Shown: piece after piece, positions 16,953 through 25,990 of the stretch
How the letters are laid out: each line of letters starts with the position of its first letter
Position numbering within the stretch: position 1 is the first letter of the stretch
NCBI RefSeq assembly: GCF_002261225.1
Contig: NZ_NEVM01000001.1
Coordinates: 186,001-250,000, forward strand
Reading direction: 5' to 3'
DNA: 64,000 nucleotides
Source of the DNA: Bordetella genomosp. 10
GTDB lineage: Bacteria > Pseudomonadota > Gammaproteobacteria > Burkholderiales > Burkholderiaceae_B
Notes under the pieces: generated by a model
The model's database searches: none
Seen by the model: the letters and a program-made list of their open reading frames with translations, nothing else
What the model was told of the DNA's origin: nothing
Program-made: the position numbers and the translations under genes

Positions 16953-17846
16953 CTACGACTTGATGAAATCCACCAGGGCCCGTAGCGCCGTCGGCAGTTG
17001 GCGCCGGCCGGGATAGTAGAGAAAGAAGCGGCTGGGCATCGCGCTCCAGGCATCCAGGACGAGGACCAGCCGGCCGGCGGCAATATCGTCCGCGACCATC
17101 GCCTCGTAGACATAGGCTATGCCCGCGCCGTCGCGGGCGGCCTGGATCATCAGTACGTCGTCATCGAGCAACAGAGGTCCCGACACGTCGATGCGCAGCG
17201 GCTGCCCCTCGGCCTGGAATTCCCACGCATATAGATTCCCGCTCGGAAAACGCCGCCCGATGCAGGCATGGCCGAGGAGGTCGCGCGGCGTGCGCGGTAT
17301 GCCGCGCGCGGCCAGGTAATCGGGCGACGCCACGCAAACGAATCGCTGCGGCGGCCCGACCGGCGCCGCCACCATGTCGCCGGCCAGGCTTTCCCCGAAG
17401 CGCATGCCGGCATCGAAGCCGGCGCCCACGATGTCGGCCAGTCCATCGTCGGTCACCACTTCGACCTGCACGCGCGGATGTGCCGCCGCGAAGCGGGCCA
17501 GTATCGGCGCCAGCAGCAGGCGGGCCGCCGGGCGCGGCACGTTCAGGCGCACCTTGCCGGCGGGCACCGCCTGCAAGGCCGTCACGTCCGCCAACGCATC
17601 GGCCACCTCGCGCAAGGCGGGGTCGAGCCGGGCCAGCAGGCGCTCTCCGGCTTCGGTCGGCGTCACGCTGCGCGTGGTGCGATGGAGCAGCCGCACGCCC
17701 AGCCGTTCTTCCAAGCCGCGCAGGGCGTGGCTCAAGGCCGAGGCCGACACGCCGCGTTCGGCGGCCGCCTTGCGAAAACTGCGGTGACGCGCCACCGCCG
17801 CGAAGGTGTCGAGTTCATGCAGGTTGGGAGGCATATTGATGAACAA
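16953..17846 (-). CDS. LysR-type transcriptional regulator
   Basis: 297-residue LysR regulator. DNA-binding domain at residues 5-64 (NLHELDTFAAVARHRSFRKA, ERGVSASALSHALRGLEERL, LLHRTTRSVTPTEAGERLL), then the substrate-binding domain with VTDDGLADIVGAGFDAGMRF. The ATG at 17832-17834 (MPPNLHEL) is an alternative start four codons in. It is divergent from the aldo/keto reductase gene with a 90-bp spacer, the common arrangement for a LysR regulator controlling its neighbour; target assignment is inference. Confidence 0.9.
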   Translation of the reverse strand: MFINMPPNLHELDTFAAVARHRSFRKAAAERGVSASALSHALRGLEERLGVRLLHRTTRSVTPTEAGERLLARLDPALREVADALADVTALQAVPAGKVRLNVPRPAARLLLAPILARFAAAHPRVQVEVVTDDGLADIVGAGFDAGMRFGESLAGDMVAAPVGPPQRFVCVASPDYLAARGIPRTPRDLLGHACIGRRFPSGNLYAWEFQAEGQPLRIDVSGPLLLDDDVLMIQAARDGAGIAYVYEAMVADDIAAGRLVLVLDAWSAMPSRFFLYYPGRRQLPTALRALVDFIKS

Positions 17847-17936
17847 AACTCAGTAGTTCATCAAGCATAACGCGGCTTGTCGCGCGGTATCCACCACGAG
17901 ACACTGGCGTCTCTCCATTGAACGAAAGGTGGGACC

Positions 17937-18947
17937 ATGCAGCAGAAGCGTCTCGGCAACGCCGATTTCACGATTTCGCCCATCGGGCTGGGCACCTGGG
18001 CCATCGCCGGTCCGGGCTGGGAGTTCGGCTGGGGCGCACAGGACGACGCCGATAGCCTGGCCGCGTTGGAATACGCCGTCGAACGCGGCGTGAACTGGAT
18101 CGACACGGCCGCCATCTACGGCCTGGGCCATGCAGAGGAAATCGTCGGCCAACTCCTGCGCCGCGTGCCGGCATCGCGGCGCCCGCTGGTGTTCACCAAG
18201 GGCAGCCTGGTGTGGGATCGCGCCACCGGCCGCATCTCGCACTCGCTGGCTCCGTCCTCGCTGGCGCGCGAGATCGAGGACAGCCTGCGCCGCCTCCAGG
18301 TCGAGACGATAGACCTGTACCAGCTCCACTGGCCGGCCTTCCCGCCGGGCGGCCCGGACGAGGGCATCGAGGCCGCGCTGTCGGTGCTGGCCCAGGCCCG
18401 GGAGCAGGGAAAGATCCGCGCCATCGGCGTCTCCAACTTCGACGTGCCGCAACTGCGACGCGCCCAGGCGGTCACCGGCATCGCTGCGCTGCAGCCGCCG
18501 TACTCGGCGCTGATGCGCGAGGTTCAGGCGGAAATCCTGCCGTTTTGCGAGCAGGCAGGCATAGGCGTCATCGCCTATTCCACGCTGCAATCGGGCCTGC
18601 TCACGGGAGCGATGACGCGCGAGCGTATTGCCGGCCTGCCGGAGGACGACTGGCGCAAGACACGCAGCCCGGACTTCCAGGAGCCTCGGCTGACCCGCAA
18701 CCTCGCGCTGGTCGAAGCCTTTCGCCGCATAGGGCAGCGGCATGGACTGACGCCGGCGGCCGTGGCGATCGCCTGGGTGCTGGCGCATCCGGCCGTCACC
18801 GGCGCCATTGTCGGTGCGCGCCGTCCCGCGCAGGTCGACGGGCTGATCGGCGCGGCGGGTTTCCGCCTGAGCGCGGACGAACTTGCCGAGATCGCGCCGC
18901 TGCTGCCGGAAGGCATGGGCACGAACGTTCCCGAGGCCACGTCCTGA
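17937..18947 (+). CDS. Aldo/keto reductase
   Basis: NADPH-dependent oxidoreductase of the AKR superfamily, 336 residues. The catalytic tetrad is visible: Asp56 and Tyr61 in NWIDTAAIYGLG, Lys88 in PLVFTKG, His131 in LYQLHW. Other landmarks are IRAIGVSNFDVPQLRRAQ and the C-terminal cofactor loop VTGAIVGARRPAQVDG. Substrate is not predictable; similar proteins reduce aldehydes, methylglyoxal or sugars. It is divergent from a LysR gene that may control it. Spacer to hpf is about 200 bp with no recognisable gene. Confidence 0.92.
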   Translation: MQQKRLGNADFTISPIGLGTWAIAGPGWEFGWGAQDDADSLAALEYAVERGVNWIDTAAIYGLGHAEEIVGQLLRRVPASRRPLVFTKGSLVWDRATGRISHSLAPSSLAREIEDSLRRLQVETIDLYQLHWPAFPPGGPDEGIEAALSVLAQAREQGKIRAIGVSNFDVPQLRRAQAVTGIAALQPPYSALMREVQAEILPFCEQAGIGVIAYSTLQSGLLTGAMTRERIAGLPEDDWRKTRSPDFQEPRLTRNLALVEAFRRIGQRHGLTPAAVAIAWVLAHPAVTGAIVGARRPAQVDGLIGAAGFRLSADELAEIAPLLPEGMGTNVPEATS

Positions 18948-19150
18948 ACGGCGCGTGATCGTCGCGGTATGTCGATGAATGCTGGGGGGATGCTGCGGGA
19001 GGGTTTTCAGGCACCGATGCCCCGTACTGCGAAACGCGGGGTCATCGGCGACTTACTCGGATGGCAGGCCTTGCACCTGCTGCGCGTTCCCTGGCCGGAG
19101 GCCGGGAAATCAGCTCAGACTACGAGTGTTTGCGAGGCGCTGTGCGGGAC

Positions 19151-19474
19151 TTAGACCGCTATGGGTTGCCGCTTCACAGACTCGTTGTCGTGGCTTTGCA
19201 CCTTGTCCTTGTGCTTGATGACCTGACGGTCGATTTTGTCGGCAAGCAAGTCGATGGCCGCATAAAGGTTTTCGTCCTGGGCCTCGCAGTGGATGTCCTT
19301 GCCGCGTAAACGCATCGTGATTTCCGCACAATGCCGCAGCCGTTCGACCGAAAGCATGACTTGCGTATCGATGACGTGATCGAAATGCCGGAGTACTCGC
19401 GCCAGCTTGTTGACTACATATTCCCGGAGGGCCGGGGTGACGTCGAGATGACGACCGCAGATGCTCAGATTCAT
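19151..19474 (-). CDS. hpf: Ribosome hibernation promoting factor (short HPF/YfiA family)
   Basis: A 107-residue ribosome-binding protein that occupies the decoding centre in stationary phase and promotes 100S dimers. MNLSICGRHLDVTPALREYV at the start and AEITMRLRGKDIHCEAQDEN with LYAAIDLLADKIDRQVIKHKDK are diagnostic of the short HPF type. RBS AAGGAG sits nine bases before the ATG. In most relatives rpoN is directly upstream and ptsN downstream. Here the next gene upstream is lptB, only 207 bp away, and downstream is an unrelated regulator group. Confidence 0.95.
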   Translation of the reverse strand: MNLSICGRHLDVTPALREYVVNKLARVLRHFDHVIDTQVMLSVERLRHCAEITMRLRGKDIHCEAQDENLYAAIDLLADKIDRQVIKHKDKVQSHDNESVKRQPIAV

Positions 19475-19571
19475 AGTGCAATCTCCTTCTGCCAGAAAAC
19501 AAAGGGGGGCGCATGATGCGCGTTGCTTGCGTAACAGTCCTCCTCTGCAAAAACAGGTGGTCGGTAATCCT

Positions 19572-19599
19572 AGTGTAATGACTCTGGGTCGTAATTCAA
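19572..19599 (-). promoter_or_regulatory. Probable hpf promoter
   Basis: On the minus strand TTGAAT (19599-19594) and TACACT (19577-19572) are separated by 16 bases, fitting a sigma-70 promoter about 90 bases upstream of the hpf start. The leader holds a small hairpin, GCGCAT-C-ATGCGC. Confidence 0.45.
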
Positions 19600-19681
19600 G
19601 ACCCGGGAAGCCCTATCGACGTCCTTTTTACAAGCCGCTTCGCCGCTCCCCCGCGCGGTGCGCGGGCGCCGACAGACGGCG

Positions 19682-20470
19682 TTACATACGGAAGTGTTCG
19701 CCCAGATATACGCGGCGGACGGCGGGATCGCTGATGATGTCTTCAGGATTGCCGTCAGTTAGCACCTTGCCTTCGCTGATGATGTAGGCGCGGTCGCAGA
19801 TGCCCAGGGTTTCCCGCACGTTGTGGTCGGTGATCAGCACGCCGATGCCGCGGCTCTTGAGGAAGCGCACGATACGCTGGATTTCGATCACCGCGATCGG
19901 GTCCACGCCGGCGAAGGGTTCGTCCAGCAGGATGAAGCGCGGGCTGGTGGCCAGCGCCCGGGCGATTTCCACGCGGCGCCGCTCGCCGCCCGACAGGGAG
20001 ATGGCGGTGTTGCGGCGGATGTGGCCGATCTGCAGCTCGTCCAGCAGCGATTCCAGGTTTTCGTTGATCCTGGCGTTCGAGATCGAACGGCCGTTCTGGT
20101 CCACCTGCAATTCCAGCACCGCGCGGATGTTCTGCTCCACCGTCAGGCGGCGGAACACCGAGGCGTCCTGCGGCAGGTAGGACACCCCCAGCCGCGCGCG
20201 CTTGTGTATGGGCAGCGCCGTGATGTTGAGGTCTTCGATCTCGATACGGCCGGCATCGGCCGGCACCAGGCCGACGATCATGTAGAAACTGGTCGTCTTG
20301 CCGGCGCCGTTGGGGCCCAACAGGCCCACCACCTCGCCGCTCGATACCGACAGCGATACGTCCTGCACCACGGTGCGGCCGTTGTACGTCTTGCGCAGGC
20401 CGGTTGCCCGTAGTTGGCTGGGCGGGCCCACCGGCTTGGCGGGATTGGTGGAAGTGGCTTCAGTGATCAT
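19682..20470 (-). CDS. lptB: LPS export ABC transporter ATP-binding protein LptB
   Basis: ATPase that powers extraction of lipopolysaccharide from the inner membrane with LptFG and LptC. The 262-residue protein has Walker [12 protein letters not shown], the Q-loop in [20 protein letters not shown], signature [17 protein letters not shown], and Walker [15 protein letters not shown] followed by [18 protein letters not shown], typical of LptB. A 22-residue Pro/Thr-rich N-terminal extension precedes the ABC core. Downstream of lptA by 90 bp on the same strand, completing the lptC-lptA-lptB order. Confidence 0.96.
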   Translation of the reverse strand: MITEATSTNPAKPVGPPSQLRATGLRKTYNGRTVVQDVSLSVSSGEVVGLLGPNGAGKTTSFYMIVGLVPADAGRIEIEDLNITALPIHKRARLGVSYLPQDASVFRRLTVEQNIRAVLELQVDQNGRSISNARINENLESLLDELQIGHIRRNTAISLSGGERRRVEIARALATSPRFILLDEPFAGVDPIAVIEIQRIVRFLKSRGIGVLITDHNVRETLGICDRAYIISEGKVLTDGNPEDIISDPAVRRVYLGEHFRM

Positions 20471-20560
20471 CGTGGACGGGGTAGGGGGCGTACGGCCCGC
20501 GCGCGGCCTCGCGGTCGGGACCGCGGCGGGAAGGGACGGTATTCAGGACGGCCGGACCGA

Positions 20561-21271
20561 TCAACGGGTGGTCTTGGCCGGCGGGGGAGAGGGCAGGGGC
20601 GCCTTGGCGGCCTGGGCGCGGCGGCACTCCTCGATGGCCGCGTCGGTGCGCGCGCGCGGCTCCACGATGGAACGCACGCGGCCGCCAGGCGCCGACGAGC
20701 CGGGACCGCCGATGGCCTCGTAGGTGCCGGCCTTGTCGTTGTAGCGGACCCGTTGGCCGCGGATGGTGTCGAACTGCTTGCCGCAGATGTAACGCGTGAC
20801 CACGGCCTGGCCGATCAGGTCGAACTGGCTCTTCGGGCCGTCGTATTCGGCGCGCAGGCCCACGCCTTCGATGAGCTCGAAGTTCTCGGGGCGTTCCTGG
20901 CGGATGTTCACCATCCGGCTGGTGTTGTTCATGGTCGCCACGCCGAACTGGCCGCCTTGCGCGTCCTCGTGCAGTTCCAGCTTGTCCGACTTCATGGTGA
21001 GCAGGCCGCGCGTCATGATCACGTTGCCGGTGAAGACGCTGGTCTTCTTCACGTCGTCGTAGTGCAGCGTGTCGGACAGGATCTGCGTGTTCGGTTCCTC
21101 TTCCGGCGTGGCCGCCTTGCCGGTGCTGCTCTTGGCCGGCGCGGCGCTGCCCTGGCCGGACTTGGGGGCGGCATTCGCCGGCCCCTGTTGGGCGGCCACG
21201 GAACCGGCGGCGCCCGCGAGCAGCACGCCGAACAGCAGGGCCGAAAAGGAAAAAGGTCGGATTTGGGTCAT
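20561..21271 (-). CDS. lptA: LPS periplasmic bridge protein LptA
   Basis: Periplasmic OstA-like jelly-roll protein that forms the bridge carrying LPS from LptC to LptD. 236 residues with a Sec signal (FSFSALLFGVLLAGAAGSVAA) and the OstA core (TQILSDTLHYDDVKKTSVFTGNV read in part: SDTLHYDDVKKTSVF; MTRGLLTMKSDKLELHEDA). The C-terminal 45 residues are basic and Pro-rich, longer than E. coli LptA (185 residues). Its start overlaps the lptC stop by 4 bp. Confidence 0.94.
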   Translation of the reverse strand: MTQIRPFSFSALLFGVLLAGAAGSVAAQQGPANAAPKSGQGSAAPAKSSTGKAATPEEEPNTQILSDTLHYDDVKKTSVFTGNVIMTRGLLTMKSDKLELHEDAQGGQFGVATMNNTSRMVNIRQERPENFELIEGVGLRAEYDGPKSQFDLIGQAVVTRYICGKQFDTIRGQRVRYNDKAGTYEAIGGPGSSAPGGRVRSIVEPRARTDAAIEECRRAQAAKAPLPSPPPAKTTR

Positions 21272-21951
21272 GGTTTTTTTTGTTGCGAGGCGGATTCGGT
21301 ATGGGAAGGCGCGGGCTTCGCGTCGTCGGCGGCTTTGCCGTTGCCCGACTTGCCGGAAGACGAGGAATGTCCCTGCGTGTCGGTATTGTCGATGTTGACG
21401 TTGGACGCCGAAAAGACCTCGAGCTGACGCGTCTTGTTGTTGTATTTCATGCCGGTGCCGTTCATCGTCGATTTCCCGCGCGTGACCAGGGCCGGCAGGT
21501 CGGTGTACATGACGTCGTCATCCGGCAGGATGATGAGCTTTTCGCTGTGCACGTCCATGGGCGGCGTGTCGGCGTCCGGCATGCGGTGCAGATGGGCCTG
21601 CTTTTCCATGACGATGCGCTTGCCGCCTTCGTACATGGTGCCGGTCAGCGACGTGCCGATGGTGACCGGCGATCCGGGGCGCAGGCCGACCGCGCGCGGC
21701 ATGGTGACGACGTAGGAATCGTCGTCCGGATAGTGTTCGCCGTAGTCGCCTTCCAGCCGGTTGATGGGCTTGCCGTCCACGTCCGTGCGCACCATCGTGA
21801 AGTTGCGCGACCAGGAGTCCATTTCGTGGGTGTAGCGGCGCGGCGGGTCGTTCTGCACCGCCCGTTGCGTATAGTCGGCCGCCCACCACGTGCCGACCAC
21901 CAGGGCCAGCAGCAGGAACAGCGCGATGAGGGAGGGGAAGCGTTCTTTCAT
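21268..21951 (-). CDS. lptC: LPS export protein LptC
   Basis: Inner-membrane anchored bitopic protein that receives LPS from LptB2FG and hands it to LptA. 227 residues with one N-terminal membrane helix (LIALFLLLALVVGTWWAAD) and the YrbK/LptC domain (THEMDSWSRNFTMVRTDVDG, INRLEGDYGEHYPDDDSY). The C-terminal 35 residues are polar and Ser/Lys-rich. It lies 12 bp after kdsC and overlaps lptA by 4 bp, so kdsD-kdsC-lptC-lptA(-lptB) reads as one operon. Confidence 0.93.
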   Translation of the reverse strand: MKERFPSLIALFLLLALVVGTWWAADYTQRAVQNDPPRRYTHEMDSWSRNFTMVRTDVDGKPINRLEGDYGEHYPDDDSYVVTMPRAVGLRPGSPVTIGTSLTGTMYEGGKRIVMEKQAHLHRMPDADTPPMDVHSEKLIILPDDDVMYTDLPALVTRGKSTMNGTGMKYNNKTRQLEVFSASNVNIDNTDTQGHSSSSGKSGNGKAADDAKPAPSHTESASQQKKP

Positions 21952-21963
21952 TCCTGCCTGTGT

Positions 21964-22575
21964 TTATTGGATGACGCCGGAGCCCAGCAGGCCGGGCGTG
22001 GACAGCAGCGCGCCCAGGCGGCCCTGCGCCGCCAGCAGCAGGTCGCAGCATTCGCGCGCCGCGCCGCTGCCGCCAGGCTGGCTGGATATCCAGTGCGCGC
22101 CTTGCGAAACGTAGATGGGGGCATTGGGCACGCTGGCCGAGAAGCCGGCGCGCTGCATGGCGGGCAGGTCGATGATGTCGTCGCCCATATAGCCCGTCTG
22201 GTCCAGGGAGACGCCATGACGCTGCGCGAGTTCCGTCAGGGCCTTGCCCTTGTCGCGCACGCCCTGCATGACGTCGGCGATGCCCAGTTCGGCCGCGCGG
22301 CGAGCGACGATGGCGCCGGCGCGGCCGGTGATCAGCGCCACGCCGATGCCGCCCTCGGCCAGCAGGCGCAGGCCGTGGCCGTCCAGCGCATGGAAGCGCT
22401 TGAACATTTCGCCGTTTTCGCCGTAGTAGAGGCTGCCGTCGGTCAGCACGCCGTCGACGTCGAACACCATCAGGCGCACCGCCGCGGCGCGTTCCTTCAC
22501 CAGGGGCGCGACGCGCGCCAGGACCAGCGCTTCGGCCGGATGCGGCCGGGTTGCTCCGCTTGCCATCATGTTCAT
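21964..22575 (-). CDS. kdsC: 3-deoxy-D-manno-octulosonate 8-phosphate phosphatase KdsC
   Basis: HAD-superfamily phosphatase making free Kdo for the LPS core. Motif I is RLMVFDVDGVLTDGSLYYGE, motif II ALITGRAGAIVARRAAELGI, and motif IV GYMGDDIIDLPAMQRAGFSA, all characteristic of KdsC; 203 residues. The ATG overlaps the kdsD stop by 4 bp (22572-22575), so the first Met is favoured although Met3 and Met4 are also possible. Next to kdsD, whose product feeds the same pathway. Confidence 0.95.
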   Translation of the reverse strand: MNMMASGATRPHPAEALVLARVAPLVKERAAAVRLMVFDVDGVLTDGSLYYGENGEMFKRFHALDGHGLRLLAEGGIGVALITGRAGAIVARRAAELGIADVMQGVRDKGKALTELAQRHGVSLDQTGYMGDDIIDLPAMQRAGFSASVPNAPIYVSQGAHWISSQPGGSGAARECCDLLLAAQGRLGALLSTPGLLGSGVIQ

Positions 22576-23561
22576 ACCACCTTTGCCGCCATCAGGTCGT
22601 GCATGTGCAGCGCGCCCAGCAGCGCGCCGTTTTCGTCCAGTACCAGCATCTGGCTCAGACGCAGGGTATCCATTTGTTCCGCCGCCACCACCGCCAGCGC
22701 GTCGGGCGGCACGGTGCGGGGCGACCGCGTCATGCCCTCCGTGATGGTCAGACCGCGGATGTCCCCATGGCGTTCAATCAGCCGGCGCAGGTCGCCGTCG
22801 GTGAAGATGCCGATGGGATGGCGATTTTCGTCGATTACCACGGTCATGCCCATGCCCTTGGCCGACATTTCCTCCAGCGCCCGCGACAGGGGGGCGTCGG
22901 GGCCGACGGTGGGCAGGGCGGCGCCCTTGCGCATGACGTCGCGCACGTGGGTGAGCAGGCGGCGGCCCAGGGCGCCGCCCGGGTGCGAGCGGGCGAAGTC
23001 CTCGGGCCCGAAGCCGCGCGCTTCCAGGCAGGCGACCGCCAGGGCGTCGCCCATGGCCAGCGCCGCCGTGGTGCTGGCGGTGGGCGCCAGGTTCATCGGG
23101 CAGGCCTCCTGCGCCACGCTGACGTCCAGGTGGATATCCGCCAGCTTGGCGAGCTCGGACGCCGGCTTGCCGGTCATCGCGATGACGTGGGCGCCCATGC
23201 GGCGCGCCACCGGGACGATGGTCAGCAGCTCCGAGCCGGAGCCCGAATAGGAGATGGCCAGCATGACGTCGTCGGCGGTGATCATGCCGAGATCGCCGTG
23301 CGCGGCTTCGCCGGCATGCATGAAGAAGGCCGGCGTGCCGGTCGACGCCAGCGTGGCGGCGACCTTGCTGGCGACGTGGCCGGTCTTGCCGATGCCGGTG
23401 ACGACGACGCGGCCGCGGCAGTGAAGCAGCATGTCGACCGCCTGCGCGAAGCTGTCGTCCAGGCGCGCCTCGAGGTCGCGCAGGGCTTGCGCTTCGATGG
23501 CCAGCGTGCGGCGGGCCGAGGCCAGGGTTGCCTCGGGAGTCGTTGCGGGAAGAGCGTTCAT
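22572..23561 (-). CDS. kdsD: D-arabinose 5-phosphate isomerase KdsD/KpsF
   Basis: Converts ribulose 5-phosphate to arabinose 5-phosphate, the first step toward Kdo. 329 residues: SIS domain at about 40-180 (VVVTGIGKTGHVASKVAATL, LAISYSGSGSELL) and two CBS domains (from VRDVMRKGAALPTVGPDAPL, and GMTRSPRTVPPDALAVVAAE). First gene of the kdsD-kdsC-lptC-lptA run. Divergent from purT across 174 bp. Confidence 0.95.
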   Translation of the reverse strand: MNALPATTPEATLASARRTLAIEAQALRDLEARLDDSFAQAVDMLLHCRGRVVVTGIGKTGHVASKVAATLASTGTPAFFMHAGEAAHGDLGMITADDVMLAISYSGSGSELLTIVPVARRMGAHVIAMTGKPASELAKLADIHLDVSVAQEACPMNLAPTASTTAALAMGDALAVACLEARGFGPEDFARSHPGGALGRRLLTHVRDVMRKGAALPTVGPDAPLSRALEEMSAKGMGMTVVIDENRHPIGIFTDGDLRRLIERHGDIRGLTITEGMTRSPRTVPPDALAVVAAEQMDTLRLSQMLVLDENGALLGALHMHDLMAAKVV

Positions 23562-23735
23562 TGGCCGATTTTAATCGCAGCGCGGCAAGTTGCCCCCGGA
23601 TAGTGGCTATGGCATCCTGGCGGCTCGCCTCGCGCTCGCCTGGTCCGCCCCGTCCGGGACGCCGCGCCGGGGTCCCGTCCCGCGGGCCATAGCTGCCTTG
23701 CATCCCGTTTCTTTACATTTCATCAGGTTTTCTCC

Positions 23736-24968
23736 ATGTCTTCGATTCCGGCCCCCGTCCTGGGCACGCCCCTGTCCCCCGCCGCCACCCGTGTCATGCT
23801 GCTGGGAGCCGGCGAGCTGGGCAAGGAAGTCGTCATCGCCCTGCAGCGCCTGGGCGTGGAGGTCATCGCCGTCGACCGCTATGCGGACGCGCCCGGGCAG
23901 CAGGTGGCGCATCGCGCCCACGTCGTGTCCATGACCGACCGCGATGCCCTGCGCGCCGTCATCGAGCAGGAAAAGCCGGACGTCATCGTGCCGGAAATCG
24001 AGGCCATCGCCACGGACCTGCTGGTCGAGCTGGAGGCCGCCGGCGCCGTGCGGGTCACGCCGACCGCGCGCGCCGCCCAATTGACCATGAACCGCGAAGG
24101 CATCCGCCGGCTGGCCGCCGAAACGCTGGGCCTGCCCACCTCGCCCTACCGCTTCGTCGACACCGAGGACGAGCTGCGGGCGGCCATCGACGGCGGCATC
24201 GGCTATCCCTGCGTCATCAAGCCGGTCATGTCCTCGTCGGGCAAGGGCCAGTCCGTGCTCAAGGGCCCGGAGGACATCGCCCGGGCCTGGCGCTATGCCC
24301 TGGAAGGCGGCCGGGTCGGCGCCGGCCGCGCCATCGTCGAGGGCTTCATCCACTTCGACTATGAAATCACCCTACTGACGGTGCGCTCGCGCGGCGCCTC
24401 GGGCGAGGTCCAGACCGGCTTCTGCGCGCCCATCGGCCACAAGCAGGTGGACGGCGACTACGTCGAAAGCTGGCAGCCGCATCCCATGTCCGCCAAGGCG
24501 CTGGAGGCCGCGCGCGACATCGCCCTGAAAGTGACGGGCGAACTGGGCGGCCTGGGGATATTCGGCGTCGAATTGTTCGTGGCCGGCGACCAGGTCTGGT
24601 TCTCCGAGGTCAGCCCGCGTCCGCACGACACCGGCATGGTGACCATGATCACCCAGGCGCAGAACGAATTCGAGCTGCATGCCCGCGCCCTGCTGGGTCT
24701 GCCGGTGGATCCTTCCCTGCGCCAGGCCGGCGCCAGCAGCGTCATCTACGGCGGCGTCGACGCCCGCGCGGTGACCTTCCACGGCGTGGCCGAGGCCCTG
24801 GCCGAGCCGGGCACCGACCTGCGCCTCTTCGGCAAGCCCGAATCCTTCGTCAAGCGCCGCATGGGCGTGGCGCTGGCCACGGCCGGCGACGTCGAGGCCG
24901 CCCGCGCCAAGGCGCTGCGCGTCTCGGGCAAGGTCACGGTCAAGGCGGCGGACCAGGGCCAGGGCTGA
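23736..24968 (+). CDS. purT: Formate-dependent phosphoribosylglycinamide formyltransferase PurT
   Basis: ATP-grasp enzyme that formylates glycinamide ribonucleotide with formate and ATP in purine synthesis, an alternative to folate-dependent PurN. 410 residues: [20 protein letters not shown] at the start, ATP-grasp landmarks [34 protein letters not shown], and [19 protein letters not shown] near the metal site, then the C-terminal [14 protein letters not shown]. Monocistronic by appearance, divergent from kdsD. Confidence 0.97.
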   Translation: MSSIPAPVLGTPLSPAATRVMLLGAGELGKEVVIALQRLGVEVIAVDRYADAPGQQVAHRAHVVSMTDRDALRAVIEQEKPDVIVPEIEAIATDLLVELEAAGAVRVTPTARAAQLTMNREGIRRLAAETLGLPTSPYRFVDTEDELRAAIDGGIGYPCVIKPVMSSSGKGQSVLKGPEDIARAWRYALEGGRVGAGRAIVEGFIHFDYEITLLTVRSRGASGEVQTGFCAPIGHKQVDGDYVESWQPHPMSAKALEAARDIALKVTGELGGLGIFGVELFVAGDQVWFSEVSPRPHDTGMVTMITQAQNEFELHARALLGLPVDPSLRQAGASSVIYGGVDARAVTFHGVAEALAEPGTDLRLFGKPESFVKRRMGVALATAGDVEAARAKALRVSGKVTVKAADQGQG

Positions 24969-25018
24969 GGCCCGGGCTCCCGGCCCCCCGGCCATCCGGC
25001 CCGTCGCGTCGTTTCGCC

Positions 25019-25960
25019 GTGCCGCGCATCGCTCTCCGGCGCAAGTCTCTCCGGCTGATCGGCCTGGCGGCCGTGGTTGCCGTGGCGGCCGCGGCCTGGT
25101 GGGGGTGGGAGAGCCGCTGGGTGTCGCGCCAGCGCTTCTGGTTGCAGCAGGAGATCGCCAAGGTCCAGTCCGCCGCGCCCGCCGGGCAGGTCGGCCTGGG
25201 CGGCTACGTTGCCGATATCCAGGCCTTGCCGGTCGGCGACGAACGAAACATGTCGTCGGCGACCTATGACGCGCAGCGGCGCGTGCTGGTCAGCATCACC
25301 AACCGCGATCCCCATCTGCTCGAGCTGTCCCTGGACGGCGCGCTGCGGCGGCGGATCGACCTTTCCGGTTTCCGCGATCCCGAGGCCGTGGAATATCTCG
25401 GACCGGGCCGCTACATGATCGCCGAGGAGCGGCGGCGGCGCGTGACCGAGGTGGCGCTCGACGAGCGCACCGAAAAAGTGGCGTTGGACGCGCAGGCCTC
25501 GCGCCAGTTGACGCTGGGGCCGCCGGACGACGACAACCGCGGCTTCGAGGGGCTGGCCTACGATCCCGCCCGGCGCCGCCTGTACATCGCCAAGGAAAAC
25601 GATCCCGTCCGCATCTTCGAGGTCGACGGCCTGTTCGCCCCTTCGGGCCAGGCGGTGAACGTCAGCGTGGGGGTGGATCCGGCGCGCGACCGGCGCCTGT
25701 TCGTGACCGATATCTCGGGAATGGTCTTCGATAGCCGCACGGAGCACCTGCTGGTGCTGTCCGACGAGTCCAAGCTGGTCATCGAGATGGACGCGGCGGG
25801 ACGGCCGGTGGGCATGATGGACCTGCGCGCCGGCCATCATGGCTTGCGGGACGACATTCCCCAGGCGGAGGGCATCGCGCTGGACGACGAGGGCAATCTG
25901 TACATCATCAGCGAACCGAACCTGTTCTACCGCTTCCGGAAAGAAAAAGCCTCCCCGTAG
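25019..25960 (+). CDS. SdiA-regulated / YjiK-like beta-propeller protein
   Basis: 313-residue protein with one N-terminal membrane segment (residues 14-28) and an extracytoplasmic domain of the SdiA-regulated (YjiK) family, a propeller of unknown function: ISSATYDAQ-type repeats such as GFEGLAYDPARRRLYIAKEN, VLSDESKLVIEMDAAGRPVG and AEGIALDDEGNLYIISEPNL. The frame opens with GTG (25019); no clear ribosome-binding site was found, so the start could differ. It lies 50 bp after purT. Its stop codon sits in the loop of the terminator at 25945-25970. Confidence 0.8.
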   Translation: MPRIALRRKSLRLIGLAAVVAVAAAAWWGWESRWVSRQRFWLQQEIAKVQSAAPAGQVGLGGYVADIQALPVGDERNMSSATYDAQRRVLVSITNRDPHLLELSLDGALRRRIDLSGFRDPEAVEYLGPGRYMIAEERRRRVTEVALDERTEKVALDAQASRQLTLGPPDDDNRGFEGLAYDPARRRLYIAKENDPVRIFEVDGLFAPSGQAVNVSVGVDPARDRRLFVTDISGMVFDSRTEHLLVLSDESKLVIEMDAAGRPVGMMDLRAGHHGLRDDIPQAEGIALDDEGNLYIISEPNLFYRFRKEKASP

Positions 25961-25970
25961 GGAGGCTTTT
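25945..25970. terminator. Bidirectional intrinsic terminator, overlapping a stop codon
   Basis: AAAAGCCTCCC and GGGAGGCTTTT form a perfect 11-bp stem with loop CGTA. The TAG stop of the YjiK-like gene (25958-25960) occupies the loop. A and T runs on the two sides allow it to serve both this gene and the convergent binding-protein gene ending at 25991. Confidence 0.92.
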
Positions 25971-25990
25971 GCCGCATTACTTTTGCCGGG

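Noticed and set aside
18948..19150. Short frames between the aldo-keto reductase gene and hpf
   Set aside because: No ribosome-binding site, no recognisable domain, and competing frames of similar length on both strands.
19475..19681. A remnant of rpoN between lptB and hpf
   Set aside because: The 207-bp spacer was read in all frames; no sigma-54 motif such as the RpoN box was seen.
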